From a virus: a DNA stretch of 38,644 nt. The notes below the pieces were generated by a model. The model did not search any database. It was not told the DNA's origin and saw only the letters and a list, made by a program, of their open reading frames with translations. The translations under genes were made by a program, and so were the position numbers. Positions 19,840-28,298 of this stretch are shown here, in pieces. The DNA lies in the IMG/VR virus record IMGVR_UViG_3300034683_000064, positions 1-38,644 of that record. One strand, given 5' to 3'. The first letter of the stretch is position 1. Every line of letters begins with the position of its first letter.

Positions 19840-20077
19840 TTAGTGCGCTAGTCGGCCTTTCGTAAATCGCCAGCCGAGCCGCCTTATATGTTTCAGTTAG
19901 TTCGTCAGGAACGCGCTCGTCATATGCTTCGTACATTGCGCAGGCGTAGTCAAAATAATGCGAAACTTCAACATACCATTCCGCGACATCGTAGGCCCTT
20001 TCAAGGTTGCGTTCAAGTTGGGCATATGAAGTTCTTGAGCATCGTTCGCACTGTGTAAAAGCGTTTGGCTCGTCCAT
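19799..20077 (-). CDS. Cargo protein, 92 aa (second gene of minus-strand unit)
   Basis: Starts at the ATG at 20077 (AAGGTG upstream) as TGATG with the gene before it. The protein has an N-terminal CERC, then aromatic helices (YDVAEWYVEVSHYFDYACAM). No family is recognised. The last 41 bases lie in antisense overlap with the end of terL. It runs against the late genes and is expressed from its own promoter, the mark of a cargo (moron) unit. Confidence 0.6.
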   Translation of the reverse strand: MDEPNAFTQCERCSRTSYAQLERNLERAYDVAEWYVEVSHYFDYACAMYEAYDERVPDELTETYKAARLAIYERPTSALIKPTVSASDDSEQ

Positions 20078-20289
20078 CACAAAACACCTTTCGCCTTGTT
20101 GTAAATGCTTCCATCTCCAGCCGTACCGTCTTCCCATGCGTCTATGAAGTCAGAGACAAAGGACTCAAGTTCTTTTATCCTTGCTTCAGCCTCAAACGCA
20201 TCTATATACGGCCACGCTGGCGCTGACTGTTCTTCGTCAAACACATCTGCCTGCCCATTATTGTACCGCACAAGCCAAATAGTTTTCAT
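20077..20289 (-). CDS. Cargo protein, 70 aa (first gene of minus-strand unit)
   Basis: GGAGGTG lies 4-5 bases before the ATG at 20289 and a good sigma-70 promoter lies 25 bases further up. The protein starts as a beta strand (MKTIWLVRYNNGQADVFDEE) and has a helix (FEAEARIKELESFVSDFIDA). No family is recognised. The A+T content is above that of the late genes, which suggests later acquisition. Confidence 0.65.
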   Translation of the reverse strand: MKTIWLVRYNNGQADVFDEEQSAPAWPYIDAFEAEARIKELESFVSDFIDAWEDGTAGDGSIYNKAKGVL

Positions 20290-20314
20290 TTAGCACCTCC
20301 GTTTTCTTCCATGC

Positions 20315-20343
20315 ACTATATACAAACCGACAAATATTTTCAA
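20315..20343 (-). promoter_or_regulatory. Promoter of cargo unit 1
   Basis: On the minus strand TTGAAA (20343-20338), 17 bases, TATAGT (20320-20315). Leader of about 20 bases with a GGAGGTG ribosome site. The stretch after the -10 (GTGCATGG...AAAACG) recurs after the promoter of cargo unit 2. Confidence 0.75.
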
Positions 20344-20352
20344 GGCTAAACA

Positions 20353-21129
20353 ATGGACGCAAAGAAATTAGCAAGCCTTTTTGATAATCCCAACTTTGCG
20401 AAATGGTTTGGTAAAAGCAAGGTCGTGGACAAAGACGGATTGCCGCTCAAGATGGCGCATTGGACAGATAGAGATTTTGACGTGTTCGATACGTCCGACA
20501 AAATAATGGACATGAGCATCCCGCACAATCGTGGAGACAACATTGGTTCTTTCTTCTCGTCCTCAAAGAATAGCGGAAAGTATTTTGGTAAAAAGAAGAT
20601 AGACGCATATCTGTCCATGCAGAAACCGAAGGTGTTCGAAACACAGGACGACTTTAGGGCGTTTCTGCGTGAGAACTTCGCGGAAGATCCGGAAACGCTT
20701 ACTTCCCCAGCGCGGTTTTCTAACGATTCGCGGGCGAAACTTGAGGCAGATGGTTTTGACGGTGTGATAATCAAGAAGCCCATGTTTTCCGGAAAGAATA
20801 GTAAGGAACAATGGGCAATCGCCTTTGAGCCGACACAGATCAAGTCCGTTCACAACGACGGTTCTTTCGACCCGACGAACCCCAACATCTACAAATCGGC
20901 CCTTCCTTACGCCGTAGCGGGTGGCGGCCTCATGTCCGCCCTCTCCCCCTCTGACGCTGCCGCTATCGAATCCATACGCGCCAAGGATGCCCCGCTAGAG
21001 GAGGCATGGAACCCGGTGGAGGCGTTCGGCGGTGGACTCGGCGGTGGGCTACGCGCTGCACTGGCGGGGATTGTACCGGATGGCATGATGGATTGGGCGA
21101 TTAACGGGCTAATGTCCGGGGGTAAATAG
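20353..21129 (+). CDS. ADP-ribosyltransferase-like protein (ART-PolyVal type)
   Basis: The protein is 258 residues. Residues 15-46 (FAKWFGKSKVVDKDGLPLKM, AHWTD, FDVFD) match the start of ADP-ribosyltransferase domains of polyvalent phage proteins, with His36 as the NAD-binding His. SFFSSSKNSGKYFGKK follows, and AFEPTQIKSV (158-166) carries Glu159 in the place of the catalytic Glu, then SFDPTNPNI. From about 181 it changes to a Gly/Ala-rich membrane-like tail, and the DNA becomes GC-rich. It may modify a host protein, perhaps after injection with the DNA. It sits between terL and portal. Activity is unproven: the usual HGT is HWT here. Confidence 0.7.
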   Translation: MDAKKLASLFDNPNFAKWFGKSKVVDKDGLPLKMAHWTDRDFDVFDTSDKIMDMSIPHNRGDNIGSFFSSSKNSGKYFGKKKIDAYLSMQKPKVFETQDDFRAFLRENFAEDPETLTSPARFSNDSRAKLEADGFDGVIIKKPMFSGKNSKEQWAIAFEPTQIKSVHNDGSFDPTNPNIYKSALPYAVAGGGLMSALSPSDAAAIESIRAKDAPLEEAWNPVEAFGGGLGGGLRAALAGIVPDGMMDWAINGLMSGGK

Positions 21130-23225
21130 TGGCAAAAAAGATACACATTTCTGACGACGAAATCCGCGACATCATCTCCCCTGAGCTTGACCGCGCGAAG
21201 GATTGGCAGACGCAGCTAAGTGACGAGCGCAGGCGTTGCCGTGAACTCTACGACATGATGCCCTTGGGCAACGAGGTCGATGGGTTCAGCCAGACGGTTG
21301 AGTCCACCGTGTTTGAGGTTGTGGAGTGGCTGAAGCCTGGTCTTGCCGACATCTTCACGCACGAGGACTTCTTCACCGTCAAGATGAAGAACGCGGACCA
21401 GGCTGACCGTATCAAGGACATCGTGCGGCATCAGTTGTTCACGCAGCAGGAAGGGCCGAGGATCGTTAGGGACTACCTCGACAGCGCGTTGAAATACCAC
21501 TTTTCCGTGCTCAAGGTGTGCTACGCCGAAGAGTTTGACGAGGTTGAGGAGGAGTACGAGCGCCTGTCCCTGGAAGAGGCGCAGATGCTCGAAAACGCTG
21601 GGGCAGATTTCGCCAAGTATGACGAGGTGCAGGGCGTAGACGCGATGGGTCAGCCGGTGATGTGGCTGGAAAACGTAAAGGTCATCCGTAAGGAAATGAA
21701 GTTCCGTGGCCCGAAGGTGATGCCCGTCCCCCCGTGGGAATTCTTCATCTCCCCCGGTGCAAAGTCCATCGACGAGGCCCGTGTGGTCGCCCATTGCGTC
21801 CCCCGCACGCTCCACGACATCAAGGTTGGCGAGAATAGCGGCATTTACAAGAAGGGCTCGTTTGCGAAGCTGAGGGACAAGGCTGGCGAAGCGAGAGAGC
21901 TTCCCGAATACACCGACGAGAAATCCCACATTTACGAGCAGGATAACCTGTCCATTGACGAGGTTGTCACCAATTCCAGCGACGTAACCGCCGCGCACAA
22001 GAGCGCCATCCCCTCCCGTAGAATCGACGTGTGGGAAGTCTATACGTCCCTCGACATCGACAACGACGGCCTCTTGGAGCCGGTGATTGTGCGCATGGCT
22101 GAAGACGAGATTCTGGCGATTGAGGAAAATCCCTACAAGCGCCCCCCGTTCCGCGCTGGCCGACTCATCGAGATTTCGCACAGGTTTGAAGGCCGTGCGC
22201 TGCCGTTGGTGCTGGAAGACGACCAGAAGGAACTGACCAACCTTTCCCGCCTGTTCGTGGATTCAGCCGCAGAATCGGCCTACGCCACGGCTGTGACCAA
22301 CGATCAGGGCTTCATGCAGCAGTGGGCGCAGAGGGCAATCGGTGACTGCTTGTTTGTCCAGGGCAACCCCTCGGATAAGGTGCATTTCGAAAGGTCCCCC
22401 GCAGCCGACCCCAACGTGCTCAAGGCTATCGAACTCAAAGAGGGCAAGGTAGAGCGCAAGTCTGGCGTGTCTCGCTACAATCAGGGCATTGACGCAGACT
22501 CCCTCAACAAGACCGCCACCGGTATTTCCATCATTTCCAGCGCAGGCCAGCAGCGCCAGAAGTTCGGCGCACGCATCCTTGGTGAACCGTTGGCCCATGT
22601 CATCCGCGACATGATTCGCATCAATAAGATGTGGCCTCCGTACCTTGAGGACGCCGACCTTCAGCCCGAACCGGGTTTGTTCGACTCGCAGCTTTCCATT
22701 GAGATCGAGGTTGGCGTGGGGCCGCAGGACCGCATGGCGCAGAGCCAATTCCTTTCGCAGCACCAGATGTGGCTAACCGGGTTTGCTATCCCGCAGGGCC
22801 TCGCAGGGCCGGAGCACTCCATCAAGTGTCAGGCCAAGATTGGCAAGCTTCAAGGCGTCCCATTCGACGACCTCATGCGCAGTCCCGAGGAATTGGACGG
22901 CGTGAAGCAGATGCAGCAGCAGATTCAGCAGATGGGCCAACAGCTTGAGCAGATGCAGGGCCAGACGCAGGAAATGCAGAAGTTCGTGCAAAAATTGCAG
23001 CAGGAGAAAGCGCAGCTTGAAATGAAGGCTAGCGCCAAGTCACCCGAAATCGAACAGATGAAATTGCAGGCCGACATGCAAGTGGAACGCGCCAAGATCG
23101 AAGCTGACATGACAATCGAGCGTGAGAAGATGGCAATGGAGGCGCAGTTGAAGCGTGAACAGATGGGCCTTGATGCGCAGATGCAGGCGTTGCAACCAAC
23201 AGTCCAGCAGGCGCAGGAGGTTTAG
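21129..23225 (+). CDS. Portal protein
   Basis: The protein is 698 residues, typical of P22/SU10-type podovirus portals. It begins with helices that pack below the wing (ELDRAKDWQTQLSDERRRCR), then a crown/stem region with GVDAMGQPVMWLENVKV and PPWEFFISPGAKSID. From about residue 575 a long Gln/Met-rich coiled coil (QMQQQIQQMGQQLEQMQG onward) forms a barrel. As a dodecamer it is the DNA gate at one capsid vertex. The GTG start overlaps the preceding stop (TAGTG). Confidence 0.9.
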   Translation: MAKKIHISDDEIRDIISPELDRAKDWQTQLSDERRRCRELYDMMPLGNEVDGFSQTVESTVFEVVEWLKPGLADIFTHEDFFTVKMKNADQADRIKDIVRHQLFTQQEGPRIVRDYLDSALKYHFSVLKVCYAEEFDEVEEEYERLSLEEAQMLENAGADFAKYDEVQGVDAMGQPVMWLENVKVIRKEMKFRGPKVMPVPPWEFFISPGAKSIDEARVVAHCVPRTLHDIKVGENSGIYKKGSFAKLRDKAGEARELPEYTDEKSHIYEQDNLSIDEVVTNSSDVTAAHKSAIPSRRIDVWEVYTSLDIDNDGLLEPVIVRMAEDEILAIEENPYKRPPFRAGRLIEISHRFEGRALPLVLEDDQKELTNLSRLFVDSAAESAYATAVTNDQGFMQQWAQRAIGDCLFVQGNPSDKVHFERSPAADPNVLKAIELKEGKVERKSGVSRYNQGIDADSLNKTATGISIISSAGQQRQKFGARILGEPLAHVIRDMIRINKMWPPYLEDADLQPEPGLFDSQLSIEIEVGVGPQDRMAQSQFLSQHQMWLTGFAIPQGLAGPEHSIKCQAKIGKLQGVPFDDLMRSPEELDGVKQMQQQIQQMGQQLEQMQGQTQEMQKFVQKLQQEKAQLEMKASAKSPEIEQMKLQADMQVERAKIEADMTIEREKMAMEAQLKREQMGLDAQMQALQPTVQQAQEV

Positions 23226-23322
23226 TGGAGAACATAACGCGATTCAACCAGATTTCGGGAGTTTGACATCCACATCCAGTTGGACGCCTTTGGCTCCGAA
23301 GAGAAATACTCCAAGAGGTAAT

Positions 23323-23637
23323 ATGCCACCCCGTAAGAAGAAAATTGAGGCCGAAGAGGTCAAAATCGAGCAGTCTGATGCGATCCTGCGCGGCGAACAG
23401 GCCAAAGAGTTGCTAGAGAATGAATATTTCCTCGGCCTCATCGAGCGCATGGACGAAACGTATAAATCGGAAATTTTGTCCCTACATCCGAACAAGTCTG
23501 AACGGTTTGTCTCGATTCAAGAGCGCCGTCAGGGCCTCCACGACCTGCGCGGGAGCATCATAGGCGACGCGGAGATGGGGCGGAAGGCCCTTGCACAGGC
23601 GCAGGGCAGCGAACAAAAAACGGGCCGTGTGGCCTAG
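23323..23637 (+). CDS. Small virion or assembly protein, 104 aa
   Basis: The protein is helical and charged (PPRKKKIEAEEVKIEQSDAI, NEYFLGLIERMDETYKSEIL). AAGAGG lies before the ATG at 23323. It lies between portal and capsid genes, so a head-assembly role is likely, but no family is recognised. The 97 bases before it hold no gene I can support. Confidence 0.6.
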   Translation: MPPRKKKIEAEEVKIEQSDAILRGEQAKELLENEYFLGLIERMDETYKSEILSLHPNKSERFVSIQERRQGLHDLRGSIIGDAEMGRKALAQAQGSEQKTGRVA

Positions 23638-23648
23638 CGAGGTGATAC

Positions 23649-23993
23649 ATGGGCGCAATCAGGAATCTTGTACAGGTCAAAGACGCGAACCGGGAAGTTG
23701 TCCCCGGCTCTGCCCCTTCCGGCGGGTACGTTGACTGTCGGGTGCTGGCCGCATCCACGCACGAATCACACACTGTCCCGGAGGGCGCAAAGCATGTGCT
23801 CGTTACCGTGACGGGCAATACGTTCATCAACATCGGTGGAACGGCCACCGTCCCGGCTGCGGACATTACAGACGGCACTTCGTCCGTTCTGTGCGTCAAT
23901 GCCGTGCCGCGTGTGTTCGCCCTTCACGGCGCATCGGCCATTGGCATCATCGCATCCGCAGTCCAGACCGTGACGTTGGAGTTTTTCTCGTAA
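23649..23993 (+). CDS. Putative capsid decoration protein
   Basis: The protein is 114 residues, rich in beta strands and small residues (GYVDCRVLAASTHESHTV, HVLVTVTGNTFINIGGTATV, SAVQTVTLEFFS), like the head-decoration or small structural proteins of tailed phages. GAGGTGATAC precedes the ATG. It lies between portal and scaffold genes. The exact role is inferred. Confidence 0.6.
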   Translation: MGAIRNLVQVKDANREVVPGSAPSGGYVDCRVLAASTHESHTVPEGAKHVLVTVTGNTFINIGGTATVPAADITDGTSSVLCVNAVPRVFALHGASAIGIIASAVQTVTLEFFS

Positions 23994-23994
23994 C

Positions 23995-24111
23995 ATGAAC
24001 GTCCGCAAGCGCAAACGCTTACAGCGGAAACTTCAATACTCCCCGCAGCGTGTCGCGGCTATCCTCTGTCAAGAGAAGCGCAACTGCAAACGCCGACGCA
24101 CGCACAAATAA
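23995..24111 (+). CDS. Possible basic microprotein, 38 aa
   Basis: ATG one base after the preceding stop. The peptide is very basic (MNVRKRKRLQRKLQYSPQRV, then KRNCKRRRTHK) with about 17 Lys/Arg in 38 residues. No ribosome site is visible, so translation would depend on re-initiation. It could be a DNA-binding packaged peptide or chance. The 130 bases after it hold the direct repeat ATCGGCCA (24111-24130) and no gene. Confidence 0.3.
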   Translation: MNVRKRKRLQRKLQYSPQRVAAILCQEKRNCKRRRTHK

Positions 24112-24241
24112 TCGGCCATAACATCGGCCAAACCCCCACCTAGTTTTCCCCGCAGCCCCCGCTGCACAACACACCACAAGCCTTTCCGATGCGGCAACCA
24201 GCCGCGTGCATTGCCGCGTTTGAGAGCAATGGAGAATTTAC

Positions 24242-25168
24242 ATGACAGAACTCATGCAGTCCACCGAGATGCCGCATGAATCGGGCGACGAACAGTCTTT
24301 TGACGCCGTTCCGATGTCCGAAACCGAGATTGGGTCCATGTTTGACGAACCCGAAGCCGAGTCCGACGAGTCCGTAACGGAACAGCCGGAAGAAGAGGAC
24401 GCCCCGGAGGCTGAAGAGGCCGCCCCGGAAGAGCCCCCGATCCCCGCCCCGTCTAACTGGTCGGAACTGGACAAGGAAGAGTTCGAGAAACTGCCCCGCC
24501 CCGTGCAGGAAAAGATCGTAGCGAGAGAGAAGGAACGGGACGCCTACCTGACAAGGAAGACGCAGGAGATAGCCGAGAAGTCGCGCTCTGTGCAGTCCCT
24601 TGAGGTGTTAGGCGAGGCCCTGCGGAACGACCCCGGCCTGCGTGCGCACCTTGAGGCGTACAAGCGCCAGGAGGCTGCACAGCCCGAACCGCCTGCCGAC
24701 CCGATAGAGCGCATTGCGTGGGAGGCCGAGCAGCGGGCGCTTGCCAAAGTGCAGGAGCAGTTAGCTCCGGTGATGCAGCAGATGCAGCACAAGCAAGCGA
24801 TTGACGCGACCCTGGCGATTGTCAACCGCGACCCGCACAAGGATGCCGTCTATGGCGAGATTGGGAAGATGCTTGAGGCATTGCCCCCCACCCTGCGCCA
24901 GCAGACGTATCAGCGCCTTGATTCCGACCCGCAATTCTTCTCCACTACCTACGATCATTACCGCCAACAGGTGACGAGCCGCCCCGCCCCCGCGAAGGAG
25001 GTGGAAGCCCCGGCCCCCACACCCGTTGAGAGAAAGACCAAAGCCCCGCGACTTGAGGCCCCCGGCGCAGAGACGCCGCAGGAGAGCACCAAGAAGCGGT
25101 TCAAAGAACTCACCTCCCGCGCCCGTGGTGGCGACACTACCGCCCTCGGTGCGCTCTTTGATCTATAG
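24242..25168 (+). CDS. Scaffolding protein (candidate)
   Basis: The protein is 308 residues. The first 75 are very acidic and Pro-rich; then SELDKEEFEKLPRPVQEKIV and long helices follow, and the last 60 are Pro-rich then basic (KKRFKELTSRARGGDTTALG). Acidic N-terminus, coiled middle and basic C-terminus, placed directly before the major capsid gene, fit a procapsid scaffold. TGGAGA precedes the ATG. Confidence 0.75.
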   Translation: MTELMQSTEMPHESGDEQSFDAVPMSETEIGSMFDEPEAESDESVTEQPEEEDAPEAEEAAPEEPPIPAPSNWSELDKEEFEKLPRPVQEKIVAREKERDAYLTRKTQEIAEKSRSVQSLEVLGEALRNDPGLRAHLEAYKRQEAAQPEPPADPIERIAWEAEQRALAKVQEQLAPVMQQMQHKQAIDATLAIVNRDPHKDAVYGEIGKMLEALPPTLRQQTYQRLDSDPQFFSTTYDHYRQQVTSRPAPAKEVEAPAPTPVERKTKAPRLEAPGAETPQESTKKRFKELTSRARGGDTTALGALFDL

Positions 25169-25179
25169 GAGATCACACA

Positions 25180-26121
25180 ATGCCTGACGTAAAAAGTACC
25201 ACTTATACCACCAACATGGATAAGTCTCTGGCCGAGGAAGTTGACAAGATTATCGCCAACATCGCCCCGACTGACACCCCCTTCATCTCCATGATCGGCA
25301 GCGCGAACTGCGAATCTACGAACCCCAAGTGGCTGGAAGATACGCTCGGTGACGCCGCCGCCAACAAGCAGGTTGAAGGATTCGACGCCGTTGCCGCTGA
25401 AATCGTCCCGCCGACTGAACTCTCCAACTACACGCAGATCATGGCCAAGGTGTTCATGGTCACTGGCAGCTTGGAGGAGGCCAAGAAGCACGGGCGCAAG
25501 TCCGAGCTTGCCTACCAGACCGGCCTGCGCATGAAGGAACTGGCCCGCGACCTGGAGTGGAACGCCATCAACTCCACCAAGGCTGCCGGTGACGGCTCCA
25601 CCGCCCGCGCTATGGACGGCCTGTTGGCCTTCGCTGATTCTGGCAATACCTATACCTTCGGCGGGTCCGCTGTTGCCAGCAATATCATCACCGAGGCCCT
25701 GCTGAACGACATCCTCCAGGCCATGTGGGAGGCCGGTGCTAACCCCGACACTGTGCTTGCCCCGCCTGCACAGAAGCGCAAGATTAGCGCGTTCACTGAC
25801 GCTGGCCGACTCACCATCAACGCCAATGCGGACCAGAAAAAGGTCACTATGACCGTCCGCATTCTTGAGACCGACTTCGGAACCGTCGCCATCGTGCCCG
25901 AGCGTTTCATTGCCGCTACCGGCTCCGATCCCTTCTACGACACGCTGGCCGTGTACGAGAAGGGCAAGCTCGACGTGCTGACCTTCCGTCCCGTGAAGCG
26001 TGAGGAACTTGCCAAGACCGGCGACTCCACGAAGTACATGCTGGTGGCTGAAAAGTCCCTGCGTTGTCGCAGCAAGAAATGTGTGGGCAAGATTACCAAT
26101 CTGTCCCGCGTTTCGTCCTAA
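25180..26121 (+). CDS. Major capsid protein (SU10/DUF5309-like)
   Basis: The protein is 313 residues. LAEEVDKIIANIAPTDTPFI, TNPKWLEDTLGDAAANKQVE, VTGSLEEAKKHGRKSELAYQ and LEWNAINSTKAAG follow the pattern of DUF5309 major capsid proteins of the HK97 fold as in phage SU10. IVPERFIAATGSDPFY is in the later P-domain. It forms the shell. AGGAGA precedes the ATG and hairpins follow the stop, as usual for a gene expressed at a high level. Confidence 0.88.
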   Translation: MPDVKSTTYTTNMDKSLAEEVDKIIANIAPTDTPFISMIGSANCESTNPKWLEDTLGDAAANKQVEGFDAVAAEIVPPTELSNYTQIMAKVFMVTGSLEEAKKHGRKSELAYQTGLRMKELARDLEWNAINSTKAAGDGSTARAMDGLLAFADSGNTYTFGGSAVASNIITEALLNDILQAMWEAGANPDTVLAPPAQKRKISAFTDAGRLTINANADQKKVTMTVRILETDFGTVAIVPERFIAATGSDPFYDTLAVYEKGKLDVLTFRPVKREELAKTGDSTKYMLVAEKSLRCRSKKCVGKITNLSRVSS

Positions 26122-26128
26122 CCACAAC

Positions 26129-26187
26129 GGGGTGGGTGAGTAAAATTGCCCACCCCATTGAGTAAAAAAGGGGGCACTACGCCCCCT
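26129..26187. terminator. Double hairpin after the capsid gene
   Basis: GGGGTGGG (26129-26136) pairs with CCCACCCC (26149-26156). Then AGGGGGC (26169-26175) pairs with GCCCCCT (26181-26187); on the minus strand this second stem is followed by TTTTTT, a good terminator in that direction, while on the plus strand only TCTC follows. It may weaken read-through after the capsid gene and stop antisense transcription. Confidence 0.65.
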
Positions 26188-26272
26188 CTCTCCGCACTGC
26201 CTACGCGATAAACAGCGCGTACAAATTTCCCGCCTTTTACATCCCCCGCCTCACACCCGCAACAGGTGCAGC

Positions 26273-26605
26273 ATGGAAAATCATATCTTTATCGAAGACA
26301 CTGGCAAGGGCATCACGAAGAAAAAACAGTTCAAGCGCGTCACCACTTACGACGCCGCCCTCATCCGCGATATGGCGACGTATCAGCGCGAGTTCGGCAA
26401 GAATGGGTTCTCGAAAGAGCGTTCCCACCGCGTAATTGGCGAAATCCCCCTGCCGGAATTTCTCGCCATGCAGGCGCAGGCGCAGGCGCACGGCGATGAA
26501 CTCACGGGCAAGGACTTGCGGGACTATCTGCGCGAAAACCCGGAGTATATGACCGTTCGGGCGTTCAAGACGCATGGCGGGAATCCGAATATCATCATAA
26601 AGTGA
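26273..26605 (+). CDS. Head or tail-joining protein, unknown family
   Basis: The protein is 110 residues: a beta start (NHIFIEDTGKGITKKKQFKR), helices (AALIRDMATYQREFGKNGFS) and an end with TVRAFKTHGGNPNIIIK. AGGTGC precedes the ATG. Located between capsid and tail adaptor, it is most likely a virion protein; no family recognised. Confidence 0.6.
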   Translation: MENHIFIEDTGKGITKKKQFKRVTTYDAALIRDMATYQREFGKNGFSKERSHRVIGEIPLPEFLAMQAQAQAHGDELTGKDLRDYLRENPEYMTVRAFKTHGGNPNIIIK

Positions 26606-26612
26606 GGGGCAA

Positions 26613-27221
26613 ATGCTCGTCTCCGACCTTCTCTCATACGTCCGCCGTGGCCTCGGCTCCTCCGCCTCATCCCGCTGGGAGGACGCGGACATCATTTCCG
26701 CTGCGCAAGTCGCAACCGTCCGCGCACAGGGTATCCTTCAGCGCAACAACATCGCCTTCGGACGCACATCCCACGAATTCACCACCGTGTCAGGAACGCA
26801 GTCCTATGACGTACCCGGTGACCTTGCCGCCGTCTATGGCGTGTGGAAGCGCGGTAGTACGCCCATGCAACTGCGCCACATCACCATTGACGAATGGGAA
26901 AGCATCATCACGGCGCGTGAGGCTACGGTGTTCGCTATCGACGGTGAGTCGCTGAAGATAGCCGGGACGCCGCAGAGTGCCATCTCCATGGTGCTCCACT
27001 ACTGGCCTATAGCCCCCACGCTGTCCCTGTCCGGTTCGACGCCGTGGAATGGGCGTCTTGACTACGTCATCGGCGATTACTGCCGTGCTCGGCTGTATAA
27101 CAACGACGAGATGGAAGTCAGCCAGGACATTCAGCTTTTGCAGGACTTGGAAAACAACATCGTTAGCCAGTTTAGCGAGATGGCCCCGAAAATGGTTACA
27201 CGGCGCGGATGGTTGGTGTAG
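26613..27221 (+). CDS. Tail adaptor (gp4/gateway-like) protein
   Basis: The protein is 202 residues. LVSDLLSYVRRGLGSSASSR, TTVSGTQSYDVPGDLAAVYG, MQLRHITIDEWES and LDYVIGDYCRARLYNNDEME form the plan of podovirus head-tail adaptors, which build a ring below the portal. GAGGGGC precedes the ATG. Confidence 0.75.
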   Translation: MLVSDLLSYVRRGLGSSASSRWEDADIISAAQVATVRAQGILQRNNIAFGRTSHEFTTVSGTQSYDVPGDLAAVYGVWKRGSTPMQLRHITIDEWESIITAREATVFAIDGESLKIAGTPQSAISMVLHYWPIAPTLSLSGSTPWNGRLDYVIGDYCRARLYNNDEMEVSQDIQLLQDLENNIVSQFSEMAPKMVTRRGWLV

Positions 27222-27230
27222 GAGGCGATA

Positions 27231-28298
27231 ATGGGATTCATGGACCTGTTCAATCAGGGCGACATACGGGACAAGCTCTATGCCGCCGCCGAGAAGTCGA
27301 ACATTCCGCAGGGTGGCGTAACTGGCGCAGCTTTCCACGCGCTGTTCCCACAGGGCTTGGGCAACATGCTCTTTGGCCGCAACCCTGAACCAGTGCCCGC
27401 GCTGAACACCCCGCAAGGCACGCAGTACATGGCCGACTTGGCGCAGAACATGGCCGTGCCGGGTACGTTCATCGGCCCCAAGGGCATGAGCAACCTGATG
27501 GGCGATGACGTAGCGCGTGGGCTTATGTCGTCCGCAGAGGCGAAGCTAGCGCAGGGCGTGCCGAGGGAGGAAGTGTTTAGGGAACTTGGCGTGTTCAAGG
27601 GACCGGAGGGGAAGTGGAGATATGAGATTGATGATACGCCGTCGTACATAAACAAGAACCGCTTTGAACGTGGCGTTGGCGAGGGGATAGATGGCGAATA
27701 TGCAATTCTCAACCACGACGAACTTTCCCGCGCATATCCAGAGTTTAGCGGAATAGATTTCCATCGCGCCGAAGGCTCTGGCTCCGGTAGTTTTAGAGAG
27801 GGCGTTCCTGCTACGGACGAATACTTTGGGCAATCCCCAGAAATCAGGATTAACGCCAGCGACATGGGGCAAGCTCGTTCAACTGGCCTCCACGAACTCC
27901 AGCACGCCGTGCAGGGGCGAGAGGGGTTTGCGGCGGGGGGAAGTCCGCAGGGAATGGCTAGGCTAATTGAGAACCCGCTTACCGAAGGCGAAATATTGCG
28001 CAAAAGTGACGTGCTGAACGAGTTACTAGCCGAAAAGATGCGTAGAGCAGTTGGTGTCGGTGAGCCTCATCAAAAATACTCTAGGCTCTCTGATGACGGG
28101 TTGGAACGTGGGATAAAGAGCATTGAAGAGGAACTCAAGAACCAAAACCCCATTGATATGTATAACAGGCTTGCCGGGGAGGCAGAATCACGCGAAGTGC
28201 AGGGCAGAATGAATATGGACATGGTTGAACGCCGCTCACTGTTCCCTAACTACGCAACAAGAACAGATTTAATCATTCGCGGCCTGATGAACCCGTAG
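27231..28298 (+). CDS. LPD23-like protein with HExxH motif
   Basis: The protein is 355 residues. VFKGPEGKWRYEIDD (121-135) matches LPD23, a domain of large polyvalent proteins. HELQH (221-225) is a zinc-metallopeptidase-type HExxH within LHELQHAVQGREGFAAGGSP, and the C-terminus YNRLAGEAESREVQGR is the usual end of such modules. The first 100 residues are Gly/Pro-rich. It could be an injected effector or a virion processing protease. The DNA from about 27600 on is AT-richer than its neighbours. GGAGGCG precedes the ATG. Confidence 0.65.
   Translation: MGFMDLFNQGDIRDKLYAAAEKSNIPQGGVTGAAFHALFPQGLGNMLFGRNPEPVPALNTPQGTQYMADLAQNMAVPGTFIGPKGMSNLMGDDVARGLMSSAEAKLAQGVPREEVFRELGVFKGPEGKWRYEIDDTPSYINKNRFERGVGEGIDGEYAILNHDELSRAYPEFSGIDFHRAEGSGSGSFREGVPATDEYFGQSPEIRINASDMGQARSTGLHELQHAVQGREGFAAGGSPQGMARLIENPLTEGEILRKSDVLNELLAEKMRRAVGVGEPHQKYSRLSDDGLERGIKSIEEELKNQNPIDMYNRLAGEAESREVQGRMNMDMVERRSLFPNYATRTDLIIRGLMNP

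Noticed and set aside
21216-22181. Minus-strand frame of 321 codons inside the portal gene
   Set aside because: Shadow frame in GC-rich coding DNA; the portal protein on the other strand is clear.
23226-23322. Portal frame continuing after its stop to 23320
   Set aside because: A second stop (TAA at 23235) lies in frame and no start codon follows, so neither read-through nor a new gene is supported.
24958-26127. Minus-strand frame of 389 codons opposite the capsid gene
   Set aside because: Shadow of the capsid gene; no promoter, no ribosome site, His/Gly-rich composition typical of antisense frames.
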